From an uncultured Clostridia bacterium (GTDB taxonomy: Bacteria > Bacillota > Clostridia > Christensenellales > CAG-917): a stretch of DNA of 62,773 nt. Below, one piece after another: positions 1 through 7,180 of this stretch. The notes beneath the pieces were generated by a model. The model did no database searches and was not told the DNA's origin. It worked only from the letters and a program-made list of their open reading frames with translations. A program made the translations under genes and the position numbers. The stretch is from positions 1 to 62,773 of the forward strand of contig CANPWB010000009.1 of NCBI GenBank assembly GCA_947581925.1, read 5' to 3'. Position 1 is the stretch's first letter. Each line of letters begins with the position of its first letter.

Positions 1-2
1 AT

Positions 3-161
3 GACGTCACCTTCGGCGCCCGCCCCCTCAAGCGCTACATCGAAAGCCACGTCGAAAACGCCGTCGCCCGCACCATCTTAGCCGGCAACCTCTCCGAAGG
101 CGACACCCTCCTCGTTGACGCCAAAGACGGCGCCTTGACCGTCACCGTCAAAGAAAACTGA
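3..161 (+). CDS. clpB: ClpB disaggregase, C-terminal fragment (partial)
   Basis: This is the last 52 codons of a gene that enters from the left edge. The reading frame starts at base 3 and ends at a TGA at 159-161. The translated end contains FGARPLKRYIESHVENAVA followed by ILAGNLSEGDTLLVDAKDG, which is the conserved C-terminal D2 small-domain end of ClpB/Hsp100 (family pattern: GARPLKR near an alpha helix, then a beta strand ending near the C-terminus). ClpB is a cytosolic AAA+ disaggregase that acts with DnaK. Only the C-terminal domain is visible, so ClpC or another class I Clp ATPase is possible, but the short tail without extra domains fits ClpB best. A strong terminator follows 40 bases downstream. 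Confidence 0.8.
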   Translation, partial: DVTFGARPLKRYIESHVENAVARTILAGNLSEGDTLLVDAKDGALTVTVKEN

Positions 162-200
162 TGTTCTAAACGGATAAAATTCTTCTCTCCTAATTATAAA

Positions 201-241
201 AAACAAAACCGCGGAAGTTTCTTCCACGGTTTTGTTTTTTT
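201..241. terminator. Bidirectional rho-independent terminator between clpB and the lipoprotein gene
   Basis: A long stem (AAACAAAACCG, then GGAAG on the left; TTCC, then CGGTTTTGTTT on the right, with one C/A mismatch) closes a short loop. It is followed by a run of T on the plus strand and preceded by a run of A, so it can end transcription of clpB from the left and of the lipoprotein gene from the right. Confidence 0.85.
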
Positions 242-264
242 GATTGCCGTCCTACATTGCGGAG

Positions 265-3200
265 TTATTCTCCCGCTTTTGCAAAGGCTTTCAAGGTGGG
301 AAAGCCGTCGTCGGTGGTATTTTTAAAGTCCCACACGTCGCCGTCCAAAATCGCGCGCATCTTGGCGATAAGCTTCTCTTTAGAGTTCACTCTTACCCCT
401 AATGTTCCATCTGAAAAATGATAACAGTTGGTAAACTCTTCCAGATTACCAAAATATCCTCCAACAAAATTGAGGTACTCACCTTCGGCGATATAGAAAC
501 TGTTGTTTACAGTATATTTATCACCAAGCAAAACATTGCCGATAATACCACCTGCATAATATTTACTGTTAATCGTGCCTGTATTGTAACAGTTCTTAAT
601 ACATCCAATCCCATTACCTACAATGCCTCCTGTATAAGCACCTCCGGAAAGCGCACCTGTATTATAGCAGTTAATAATTATCAATTCTTTATTTGTAAAT
701 CCACAAATTCCACCAACATCACCTCTAAGATCGGGGGCAGAAATCGAAATAGAGCTTGCATTACTACAACCTATAATTGTAAAATATTCATCATTAAATC
801 CAATTATACCTCCAGCAGAGATATCCGAATCAGAAGTAATGGAAATCGAACCCGATACGTAAACATTTTTTATAGAAAGATGATCGGCGTCTGCCGCAAC
901 TCCGCCATAATAACACTGTCCGCCTTTGATATTCGCGATAATTAGGACGCCCTCAATATTAAGATTTTTGATGATGCCTTTGGCAGATTTGAACAAGCCA
1001 AGCTTCATCTTTTGATTTTCAAAGTCGTCCACGACGCGCATATTGCGAATTGTGAAATTGTTTCCGTCAAAATAGCCATCGAAATCGCCGGGAATGCTCC
1101 AATCTTCGCCCAGCAGATCGATATCATTCATCAACTTGTAGCGTTTGCCCTCATTCATATGTTTGAGTTGGTTGGCTGTGCGTATCTCAACTTCCTCAGT
1201 TGTTGACAATACAGCAAGTTGCGTATAAATGTTTTCAGTGCCTTTTTCTTTGTTTACGTTACCGATTGAATATGCAAAATTGAGCAATTCATAGTTTTTA
1301 GATAATGTTTTAGCAATAACACGTATTGTATTGACGTTTATAGTTATAATTTCTTCGCCATTGTAAATTTCGTCATTGTAATTAGAGTATATTGTAAATC
1401 TGTCAATTTTATATCCGGTTGGATTGTCAAAGGTCAATTGCAAGTAGACCGTATCACCCTCATAGGCATACTCCAGCTCATTGCCATCAACGTCCACAAC
1501 CTGCAAAGCCAGCACTTCTATATTGCCGTTGATGAAGCACTTAGCGACATTGTTTGCCGTCAGCGCGAATGTGAATTCCTCATCGCCGATCGTTGCCCTC
1601 ATCTCTTCGGCTGTGAGGTCTGTCCAACCGCCGCGGAATTGCCCCTCGTTGGTGATGGTGACGCGGATGTTGCTTGTCGTTGTGGTGCCATTCACCGGAT
1701 ACCAAATGCCGTTGACCTTCACCTCGGACACCTGCGCTTTGCTCGGGTTGTCCACATCGATCTGCAACGTCATAGTCGCGCCTTCAAGCACCGCGCCCGT
1801 GTTGATGCACTCCGTCTTTGTCGCCTCAAACAGCGGCACTGTGTGCACGCTCACTTCTTCGCAGATCTCTTGGCTGCCCTCGCCTTCGTTGAGGTCATAG
1901 CTATAAGTGACTTTTATTGTGTACAGCGTATAAGATTGCAGCCCGCCGAATGTCTTATTCTCCGCACCCTCGTGCGTAAACTCCACATCCTCGCCCTGCA
2001 ACAGCTCATATCTGACTATCTCGCCCACCTCGTCCGCGTCTTGTTCGTCAATGTCGAATGAGAGGCTGTCCGTCGTCCTTGTCACATCGACGATCTCAAT
2101 ACATGGCGTCGCCTTTTCAAGCGTGCTTATAGTTGACTCTTTTTCGACAATCACATCTGCATTGCCTTCATTAAGGTTATATCTGTATGTTACTTTTATA
2201 ATATATGAATTATTAGACAACAGCTCTGTCAGCGTATTCGATGTAGCTGTTTTAATATCCTGCTCCATCTTATCCTTGTGCCACAGCTCAACCTTAGTTA
2301 TCTCGCCGATGCCGTCCGTATCCGTCTCGGTTATTGCATAACTGAATCCATCCTGCGTCGGATCGCTTGTCGAGATGGTGATATCGGGCGTCGCCTTGGA
2401 CTGGGTGTGCGCGTCTACGGTCGCAGTAGTCGTCTGACTGCCCGCGCCGTTGTTAAGGTCATAAGTATATGTGACTCTCACGGTGTAGTTTCTGTTGGAG
2501 TACAGCCCCGTCAGCGTACCTGTCGCGGCGTTTTCAAGCGTATCTTCCAATTCGCCGTCAAGCAACAATTCCGCCTTGGTTATGCTTCCCACATGGTCGT
2601 CGTCTTTGACGGTGACGGTGTATGCAAAGCCCTCTTGCCCTATATCGTCCGTCGTGAGGCTTACGTTGGGCGTTGCCTTGGACTGGGTGTGCGCGTCTAC
2701 GGTCGCAGTAGTCGTCTGACTGCCCGCGCCGTTGTTAAGGTCATAAGTATATGTGACTCTCACGGTGTAGTTTCTGTTGGAGTACAGCCCCGTCAGCGTA
2801 CCTGTCGCGGCGTTTTCAAGCGTATCTTCCAATTCGCCGTCAAGCAACAATTCCGCCTTGGTTATGCTTCCCACATGGTCGTCGTCTTTGACGGTGACGG
2901 TGTATGCAAAGCCCTCTTGCCCTATATCGTCCGTCGTGAGGCTTACGTTGGGCGTTGCCTTCGCAAGCGTGCGCATGTCGAGCGTCTTGACGATGGTCTG
3001 TGCGCCTGCGCCGTCCTTCAAATCATATGTGTAGGTCACGCGCACCGCATAGGCGTGGTCAGAGAGCAACTCGCTAAACTCGCGCACGTCGTTGTCCTCA
3101 AGCGTCGTCTTGACGCTCGTCCCGTCCAGCAATTCTATCTTGGAAACGCGTCCCACTTGGTCCTGGTCGGTGACATTCAACTCAAAGCTTAATTTTTCCT

Positions 3201-4449
3201 GCCTGGAAGTGCCCGCCTTGACTTCTACGACGGGCGCAGTATATGCAAGCGTGTGGAAATCATACTTTATTTCTGTCTCCTCGCCCTTGAAGAGATATGT
3301 CGCCGCCAGCGTATAGTCATGATTTGAATAGAGATTGTCGATCGCAGTCTGCGCCGCGTCAAGTTTTTGTTCCTTGCCGTTGTCAATGAGGCGCAGCGTG
3401 GCGATTTCCGTCGCGGGCGCGTCATCGTGCCACAAAAAGCCGAAGGATATGCCCTGCTTCGTGACGTTTACGTCGTCAAATATGACCGCCGTCTCGGTGT
3501 ACACCGCCTTCTTGCACAGCACGTGCCAATCCTTGCCCGCCTCGAGGTCGTCATAGCAAGCAACAATAGCATATTGATAGAGACTTGCAAGCTCTAGTCC
3601 ATCGAATTTCACATTGCTGATGCCGACTTCGATCGGCTTTTCCTCGATAAGGGACTCGCCATCGTACAGCACCGCTTTCAGCGAGCCTTCACTATAGTCA
3701 ATGAGCCCGTCCCTATCCTTGACGTTGATGTCAAGCGAGATCTCGTCAAAGCCCGCTGTTTCGCTGACTGTTGCAGTCACTTGATTCGGCACTTTGATGC
3801 CCGCTCGCACCGTCTTGTCTCCGTCGATAAGCACATCCTTGATCTCGGTGCCGTCTATATACTTGATAGCGTCGATCGTGTATACCACAATGCCCGACGC
3901 GTCGCCTACGTTCTTTTTGAGAATGATGTTTTCCATATTCGAGCCCTTTTCAAACATATAGCTCGAATATTTCTCGCCGTTGAGCGTGAAAGACATGATC
4001 TCAAAACTGTCGGGGTTGTCGATGTGTATCGTGATGTAGATGTCCGCATTTTGCACAGCATAATAAATCGATTGCGCCGCGCCATCCACCTTGAGTGAAT
4101 CATCCACGGCGTCCTCGACATCCTCGCCCTCTTCAAAGGGATCGTCCTGGTCCACCTCTTTGTCCTTGTACCAGCCGTAGTGATTTCCGTTGTCTTTGTG
4201 CTTGTCATCGTCGGCGGTATAAGCGACATCTGCGCGCTCTTCGACTGCCGTGTATGCCGAAATTGAACTCGCCGCCCCCGAATTCTCTATCGTCATACCC
4301 TGATAAACAGGGATGCGCTTTTCCCCGGGATTTGAAGACACATTGTTTTGCGCGTTCTTATTCCCGCATGCCGCAAGTGCGAATATCATCATCGATGTAA
4401 TCACCACTACGGCGAGCACAAAAATGATTCTTTTGACCGATGTTTTCAT
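265..4449 (-). CDS. Large surface lipoprotein with tandem beta-sandwich repeats and GLUG-like repeats
   Basis: A 1394-residue secreted lipoprotein. The N-terminus has a basic start, a hydrophobic stretch and the lipobox LAAC with the lipidated cysteine at residue 28. Residues of about 310-830 hold a series of roughly 90-residue modules, each ending in a TYxYDLNxGxGxQ-like strand and starting with KATP; they look like fibronectin-III or Ig-like folds. Two of these modules are identical at the DNA level (see the repeat entry). Residues of about 1130-1380 carry GLUG-like motifs (GGIIGFN, GGICGFTN, GGIVGNG, GGIIGNV) with NCYNTG spacers, typical of bacterial surface adhesins and peptidase-associated proteins. 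The likely role is adhesion or glycan binding on the cell surface; the ligand cannot be read from sequence. It has its own strong promoter and a GGAGG site before the ATG at 4449. Confidence 0.75.
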   Translation of the reverse strand: MKTSVKRIIFVLAVVVITSMMIFALAACGNKNAQNNVSSNPGEKRIPVYQGMTIENSGAASSISAYTAVEERADVAYTADDDKHKDNGNHYGWYKDKEVDQDDPFEEGEDVEDAVDDSLKVDGAAQSIYYAVQNADIYITIHIDNPDSFEIMSFTLNGEKYSSYMFEKGSNMENIILKKNVGDASGIVVYTIDAIKYIDGTEIKDVLIDGDKTVRAGIKVPNQVTATVSETAGFDEISLDINVKDRDGLIDYSEGSLKAVLYDGESLIEEKPIEVGISNVKFDGLELASLYQYAIVACYDDLEAGKDWHVLCKKAVYTETAVIFDDVNVTKQGISFGFLWHDDAPATEIATLRLIDNGKEQKLDAAQTAIDNLYSNHDYTLAATYLFKGEETEIKYDFHTLAYTAPVVEVKAGTSRQEKLSFELNVTDQDQVGRVSKIELLDGTSVKTTLEDNDVREFSELLSDHAYAVRVTYTYDLKDGAGAQTIVKTLDMRTLAKATPNVSLTTDDIGQEGFAYTVTVKDDDHVGSITKAELLLDGELEDTLENAATGTLTGLYSNRNYTVRVTYTYDLNNGAGSQTTTATVDAHTQSKATPNVSLTTDDIGQEGFAYTVTVKDDDHVGSITKAELLLDGELEDTLENAATGTLTGLYSNRNYTVRVTYTYDLNNGAGSQTTTATVDAHTQSKATPDITISTSDPTQDGFSYAITETDTDGIGEITKVELWHKDKMEQDIKTATSNTLTELLSNNSYIIKVTYRYNLNEGNADVIVEKESTISTLEKATPCIEIVDVTRTTDSLSFDIDEQDADEVGEIVRYELLQGEDVEFTHEGAENKTFGGLQSYTLYTIKVTYSYDLNEGEGSQEICEEVSVHTVPLFEATKTECINTGAVLEGATMTLQIDVDNPSKAQVSEVKVNGIWYPVNGTTTTSNIRVTITNEGQFRGGWTDLTAEEMRATIGDEEFTFALTANNVAKCFINGNIEVLALQVVDVDGNELEYAYEGDTVYLQLTFDNPTGYKIDRFTIYSNYNDEIYNGEEIITINVNTIRVIAKTLSKNYELLNFAYSIGNVNKEKGTENIYTQLAVLSTTEEVEIRTANQLKHMNEGKRYKLMNDIDLLGEDWSIPGDFDGYFDGNNFTIRNMRVVDDFENQKMKLGLFKSAKGIIKNLNIEGVLIIANIKGGQCYYGGVAADADHLSIKNVYVSGSISITSDSDISAGGIIGFNDEYFTIIGCSNASSISISAPDLRGDVGGICGFTNKELIIINCYNTGALSGGAYTGGIVGNGIGCIKNCYNTGTINSKYYAGGIIGNVLLGDKYTVNNSFYIAEGEYLNFVGGYFGNLEEFTNCYHFSDGTLGVRVNSKEKLIAKMRAILDGDVWDFKNTTDDGFPTLKAFAKAGE
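2393..2956 (-). repeat. Two tandem, apparently identical 282-bp repeats inside the lipoprotein gene
   Basis: Copies at 2393-2674 and 2675-2956 each encode the same 94-residue module beginning KATPNVSLTTDDIGQEG and ending DAHTQS. I saw no base difference between the copies on reading. Flanking modules are related only at the protein level. This indicates a recent in-frame duplication and a site where copy number can change by recombination. Confidence 0.9.
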
Positions 4450-4487
4450 ACGCCATCCTCCATTGATCTGTCAACAAAATCACATAT

Positions 4488-4516
4488 ATTATAGATATCT
4501 TATGATTAAAAGTCAA
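4488..4516 (-). promoter_or_regulatory. Consensus sigma-A promoter for the surface lipoprotein
   Basis: On the minus strand TTGACT (4516-4511) and TATAAT (4493-4488) are separated by 17 bases, about 40 bases upstream of the lipoprotein start codon. The TATAAT is a perfect match and the first hexamer differs from TTGACA by one base. Confidence 0.8.
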
Positions 4517-4584
4517 TAAAAAAGTTAATAATATCACCACTATAACACAGATATTGCGCTAGTGATTGATGATACTCTATAGTC

Positions 4585-4833
4585 ATGTTATTGAATGAAT
4601 TTATCGCTCAAAAATTGGAGACTTTGAGGAAGGAAAGAAAGCTCGGAGTGTACACGCTTTGCAACAAAGCGGCGATTTCCTATGAGACGTATCGCAGCAT
4701 ACGCAAAAACAGAAACAAGGACATCTATCTGCGCACGCTTTTGATATTGCTCAAAACTTTGGACGTGACTCCTCAAGAATTTTTCAGCGACCCGATGTTT
4801 TCAAGCGACGAACTTGAAATAGATTTCAAATAA
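4585..4833 (+). CDS. Small XRE-family DNA-binding protein
   Basis: An 82-residue protein that is almost entirely one Cro/CI-type helix-turn-helix domain: residues 5-20 form helix 1 (IAQKLETLRKERKLG), VYTLCNKAAISYETYRSIRK is the helix-turn-helix, and ILLKTLDVTPQEFF is the typical helix 4-5 end. There is no second domain. It is divergent from the lipoprotein gene and shares its 135-base upstream region, so it may control that gene; this is inference from position only. No clear Shine-Dalgarno sequence precedes the ATG. Similar short XRE proteins are found both as chromosomal regulators and as relics of mobile elements. Confidence 0.8.
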   Translation: MLLNEFIAQKLETLRKERKLGVYTLCNKAAISYETYRSIRKNRNKDIYLRTLLILLKTLDVTPQEFFSDPMFSSDELEIDFK

Positions 4834-4953
4834 TCCCTGCATTCAACCTTAAAACTCACTACATTTGCGCGATTTTGCGCATTTTTTGTGTGGGCGGAAA
4901 ATTTTACATACTTTTGCGGCGCGGGGGACAAACTATGCGCGAGAGGTGAAAAT

Positions 4954-5457
4954 ATGGCAAATAAAAGCATATCGTCGGAGTTTTTGATAGGGCTTGCCGT
5001 GACCGCGGTGGGCATACTGTTTTGCGCATTCAGGGCGAGTCTTGTGAGCGTACTTTTGACCGTCGTAGGCGCGTGCTTTGCCCTGCTTGGCGTCGCGGAG
5101 ATCTTCCGCCGCAAGACGGCAAACGGCATAATCGAGATCGTGGCTGGCGTCATACTCATCGTGTGCGCCTGGACGATCGTGGACGTGACGCTCATCCTGC
5201 TGGGCGTGATGTTTTGCGCCTACGCGATATACAGCGTCGTGGCGGGACTGCCTACGCTCAAGCGGCAGCGCGGCTTGGAGCTTGCGATGTCTCTCGTCTA
5301 TCCCCTGCTTGCCTTCACGGTCGGCGCGCTGCTGATAGCGGCGAAGTGGACGCTTTCCGACGCGCTTTTCATAGCGATAGGCGTGCTTGCGATTGTGGCG
5401 GGCGTAGTGCAGATGTTCTCGGGACAGATGACCAAACCGCGCGAGAAGGCGGCATAA
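4954..5457 (+). CDS. DUF308/HdeD-like multi-spanning membrane protein
   Basis: A 167-residue integral membrane protein with six predicted membrane segments in three hairpins, each ending with a small-residue motif (for example LLTVVGACFALLGVAEIFRR). This repeat of two-helix units with a short basic loop is the pattern of the DUF308 (HdeD-related) family, whose biochemical role is unknown outside acid resistance in enterobacteria. The ATG at 4954 is chosen because GAGAGGTG lies just upstream; the frame is open further up but without a ribosome binding site. It ends with a terminator, so it is probably a single-gene unit. Confidence 0.75.
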   Translation: MANKSISSEFLIGLAVTAVGILFCAFRASLVSVLLTVVGACFALLGVAEIFRRKTANGIIEIVAGVILIVCAWTIVDVTLILLGVMFCAYAIYSVVAGLPTLKRQRGLELAMSLVYPLLAFTVGALLIAAKWTLSDALFIAIGVLAIVAGVVQMFSGQMTKPREKAA

Positions 5458-5515
5458 GCACCCCGCAATAACTCAGACCCGCAGGCATTTTTCAAAATGA
5501 TGAAATTTTGAATTG

Positions 5516-5541
5516 AGGACGGCATTTTGCCGCCCTTTTTC
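5516..5541 (+). terminator. Terminator after the DUF308 gene
   Basis: GGACGGC, a loop ATTTT and GCCGCCC pair with one mismatch and are followed by TTTTT. It sits about 60 bases after the stop codon of the DUF308 gene. Confidence 0.75.
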
Positions 5542-5705
5542 CTTTCGAAAATGTTTTCGTATGCAAAAATTCGCATATATGCCCTCATTTTGTTGCCTCG
5601 CGCGCGCAAGATATGCTAAGATGTGCGGGTCTTGAGCGACTAGCCTCGGACTAGCTTTGGGCGTTTCGGATATCAAATGCCAAATCCGCATCGAGAGGTC
5701 TTATT

Positions 5706-6428
5706 GTGAGGCGTAGACACATATTTTTCACGGAATTTGCGTACATCGCGGGCATATTGCTGCTCGCGCTCGCGACGGCGTTTTTGCAAAAGGCGAATTT
5801 TGGGATGTCCATGGTCGTGGCTCCCGCCTACATACTCCACCTCAAAATATCCGAGTATCTGCCCTTTTTCACGTTCGGCATGGCGGAATATTGCTTTCAA
5901 GGCCTGCTCATCGTCCTGCTCAGTGTGATAATGCGCAAGTTTTCGGTGGGATATCTCTTTTCATTCATCACCGCCGTGCTGTACGGAACCGTGCTCGACG
6001 CCTGCGTATTGCTTGTGGGCTATCTCCCCTTAGGCGGCATTGTCGGGCGCATAGCGTTTTTCATTTCGGGCATGCTGATATGCTGTTTGGGCGTAGCCTT
6101 CCTCTTTCACACCTACATTCCCTCCGAGGCGTACGAGCTTTTCGTCATCGAGCTCACCGAGCGCACCCGCGCGCCCCTCGCCCTCGTCAAGACGCTGTAC
6201 GATTGCTCGAGCTGTTTCCTCGCGGTAGTGCTCTCGTTTTCGTGTTTCGGCATGTGGCACTACGAGGGCATAGGCTGGGGCACAATAATTTGCGCCGTCT
6301 GCAACGGCTTTATAATCGGCAAAATGGGCAAAGCCCTCGAGCGCCTCTTCTCCTTCAAAGACGCCCTTCCCCTCCGCCGCGTGTTCTCCCCCTCCCCATT
6401 CACCAACGACATCCTCTATCTCGCTTGA
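5706..6428 (+). CDS. YczE/YitT-like membrane protein
   Basis: A 240-residue membrane protein with about five to six hydrophobic segments. The sequence near the start, LATAFLQKANFGMSMVVAPAY, followed by a transmembrane hairpin, resembles the YczE/DUF6198 group (related to YitT and YyaS), which are uncharacterised inner membrane proteins of Firmicutes. The start is a GTG at 5706, supported by GAGAGGTC 7 bases before it. The C-terminal 30 residues are hydrophilic and poorly conserved in pattern. No operon partner is visible; it is flanked by a terminator upstream and by hairpin repeats downstream. Function unknown. Confidence 0.65.
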   Translation: MRRRHIFFTEFAYIAGILLLALATAFLQKANFGMSMVVAPAYILHLKISEYLPFFTFGMAEYCFQGLLIVLLSVIMRKFSVGYLFSFITAVLYGTVLDACVLLVGYLPLGGIVGRIAFFISGMLICCLGVAFLFHTYIPSEAYELFVIELTERTRAPLALVKTLYDCSSCFLAVVLSFSCFGMWHYEGIGWGTIICAVCNGFIIGKMGKALERLFSFKDALPLRRVFSPSPFTNDILYLA

Positions 6429-6432
6429 TCCG

Positions 6433-6606
6433 ACAATGCCCCACGCCCTACGTGGAGCTCCGCCCCACACTCTGGCAAGGGACTTCGTCCCCTGCACCCC
6501 CAAACCAAAAAGCGCGAATGTGGCTCTTTTAATACCCCCATAAAATCATTGCGTAATTTTGCGGGGACCCCACATCGCCTGCATCCGCGCTTTTTGGTTT
6601 GAATGT
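6433..6606. repeat. Intergenic composite hairpin repeat, copy 1
   Basis: This stretch shares modules with 11935-12112 and 14781-14975: a GGGGACGAAGTCCCTTGCC-type arm (here its complement, at about 6477-6502), an arm AAAAAGCGCGAATGTG (about 6511) and its partner CGCGCTTTTTGG (about 6587), and a CGTAATTTTGCGGGGACCCC hairpin half. It has no open reading frame with a ribosome site. It looks like a non-autonomous intergenic palindromic element. Confidence 0.7.
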
Positions 6607-6717
6607 TAGTGTCAAAATTCCTGTCGAAGGACCGGATATCGATGAAAACATATTTGATCGACAAATAAATTTCAAATGCGTTCACCACTCGCGCGCAATG
6701 CAATTTGATTGCAACTG

Positions 6718-6747
6718 TTGACATAAACTTGCCCCTTGCGCTATAAT
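6718..6747 (+). promoter_or_regulatory. Perfect sigma-A promoter of ncRNA copy 1
   Basis: TTGACA (6718-6723), 18-base spacer, TATAAT (6742-6747). Both hexamers are perfect. The predicted +1 is the G at 6754, which is the first base of the long stem of the RNA. Confidence 0.85.
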
Positions 6748-6753
6748 GACACT

Positions 6754-6920
6754 GCCACAACTTTAATAATTTGACGTTATATCGCACTTACTATAGGTAA
6801 CAAGTGCATTTCTTGGTATGCGATATAACGTTGAGCATATTAAGGTTGTGGCAAATCGGCAAGAGTGCACTTGTTATATTTGTCGGATGTTTCGGTGCGC
6901 CTTGTCAGGCGTACCTTTTA
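6754..6920 (+). ncRNA. Structured small RNA with competing long-range pairing, copy 1
   Basis: About 167 bases between a perfect promoter and an intrinsic terminator. Outer stem P1 pairs 6754-6767 with 6839-6852 (14 pairs, one G-U). Inner stem P2 pairs 6774-6786 with 6819-6831 (13 perfect pairs). The apical part contains a hairpin GCACTT/AAGTGC; its 3' arm and loop, TAACAAGTGCA (6798-6808), are also perfectly complementary to TGCACTTGTTA (6866-6876) after P1, so the RNA can form either the apical hairpin or an 11-pair pseudoknot. The terminator is GGTGCGCC/GGCGTACC at 6894-6915 followed by T. No coding potential. The shape (long hairpin, loop-to-3' pairing, terminator) recalls the skipping-rope RNA motif as I remember it; this needs a covariance-model test. 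A second copy follows immediately. Confidence 0.75.
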
Positions 6921-6934
6921 TTTTGTCGCAACGG

Positions 6935-6964
6935 TTGACATCAACTTGCCACCTGCGATATAAT
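6935..6964 (+). promoter_or_regulatory. Perfect sigma-A promoter of ncRNA copy 2
   Basis: TTGACA (6935-6940), 18-base spacer, TATAAT (6959-6964), predicted +1 at the G at 6971. The promoter is closely similar to that of copy 1, including the CAACTTGCC-like part of the spacer. Confidence 0.85.
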
Positions 6965-6970
6965 AAGACC

Positions 6971-7141
6971 GCCACAATCTGAATATTATTCCAACAAAAG
7001 GCACTTACTATGGGTAACAAGTGCATTTCTTGGTATGCTTTTTGTTGGAAAGGATATCAAAGATTGTGGCAGATCGGCAAGAGTGCACTTGTTATATTTG
7101 ACTACTTCGTGAACGTGCGCCCTTGTCGGGCGCATTTTTTG
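6971..7141 (+). ncRNA. Structured small RNA with competing long-range pairing, copy 2
   Basis: Same plan as copy 1. P1 pairs 6971-6980 with 7061-7070 (10 perfect pairs); P2 pairs 6990-7003 with 7036-7049 (14 pairs, one G-U). The P2 arms differ from copy 1 in sequence but still pair, which is compensatory change. The apical segment GCACTTACTATGGGTAAC and the following AAGTGCATTTCTTGGTATGC are almost unchanged from copy 1, as is the 3' segment CGGCAAGAGTGCACTTGTTA, which gives an 11-pair long-range helix 7015-7025 with 7084-7094. The terminator is TGCGCCC/GGGCGCA at 7116-7134 with six T. The BspA-like gene starts 40 bases further on, so read-through could make this RNA a 5' leader. Confidence 0.75.
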
Positions 7142-7180
7142 TATATCAATATCGGCGAACAGCCGAGAAGGAGAAAAACT

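Noticed and set aside
6754..7141. 6S RNA
   Set aside because: Length is near, but 6S has a single closed rod with a central bubble; here a 60-base 3' part pairs with the apical loop and each copy has different stems.
7010..7180. Extension of the BspA-like protein upstream of 7181
   Set aside because: It lies inside ncRNA copy 2 and precedes a complete lipoprotein signal sequence with AAGGAG.
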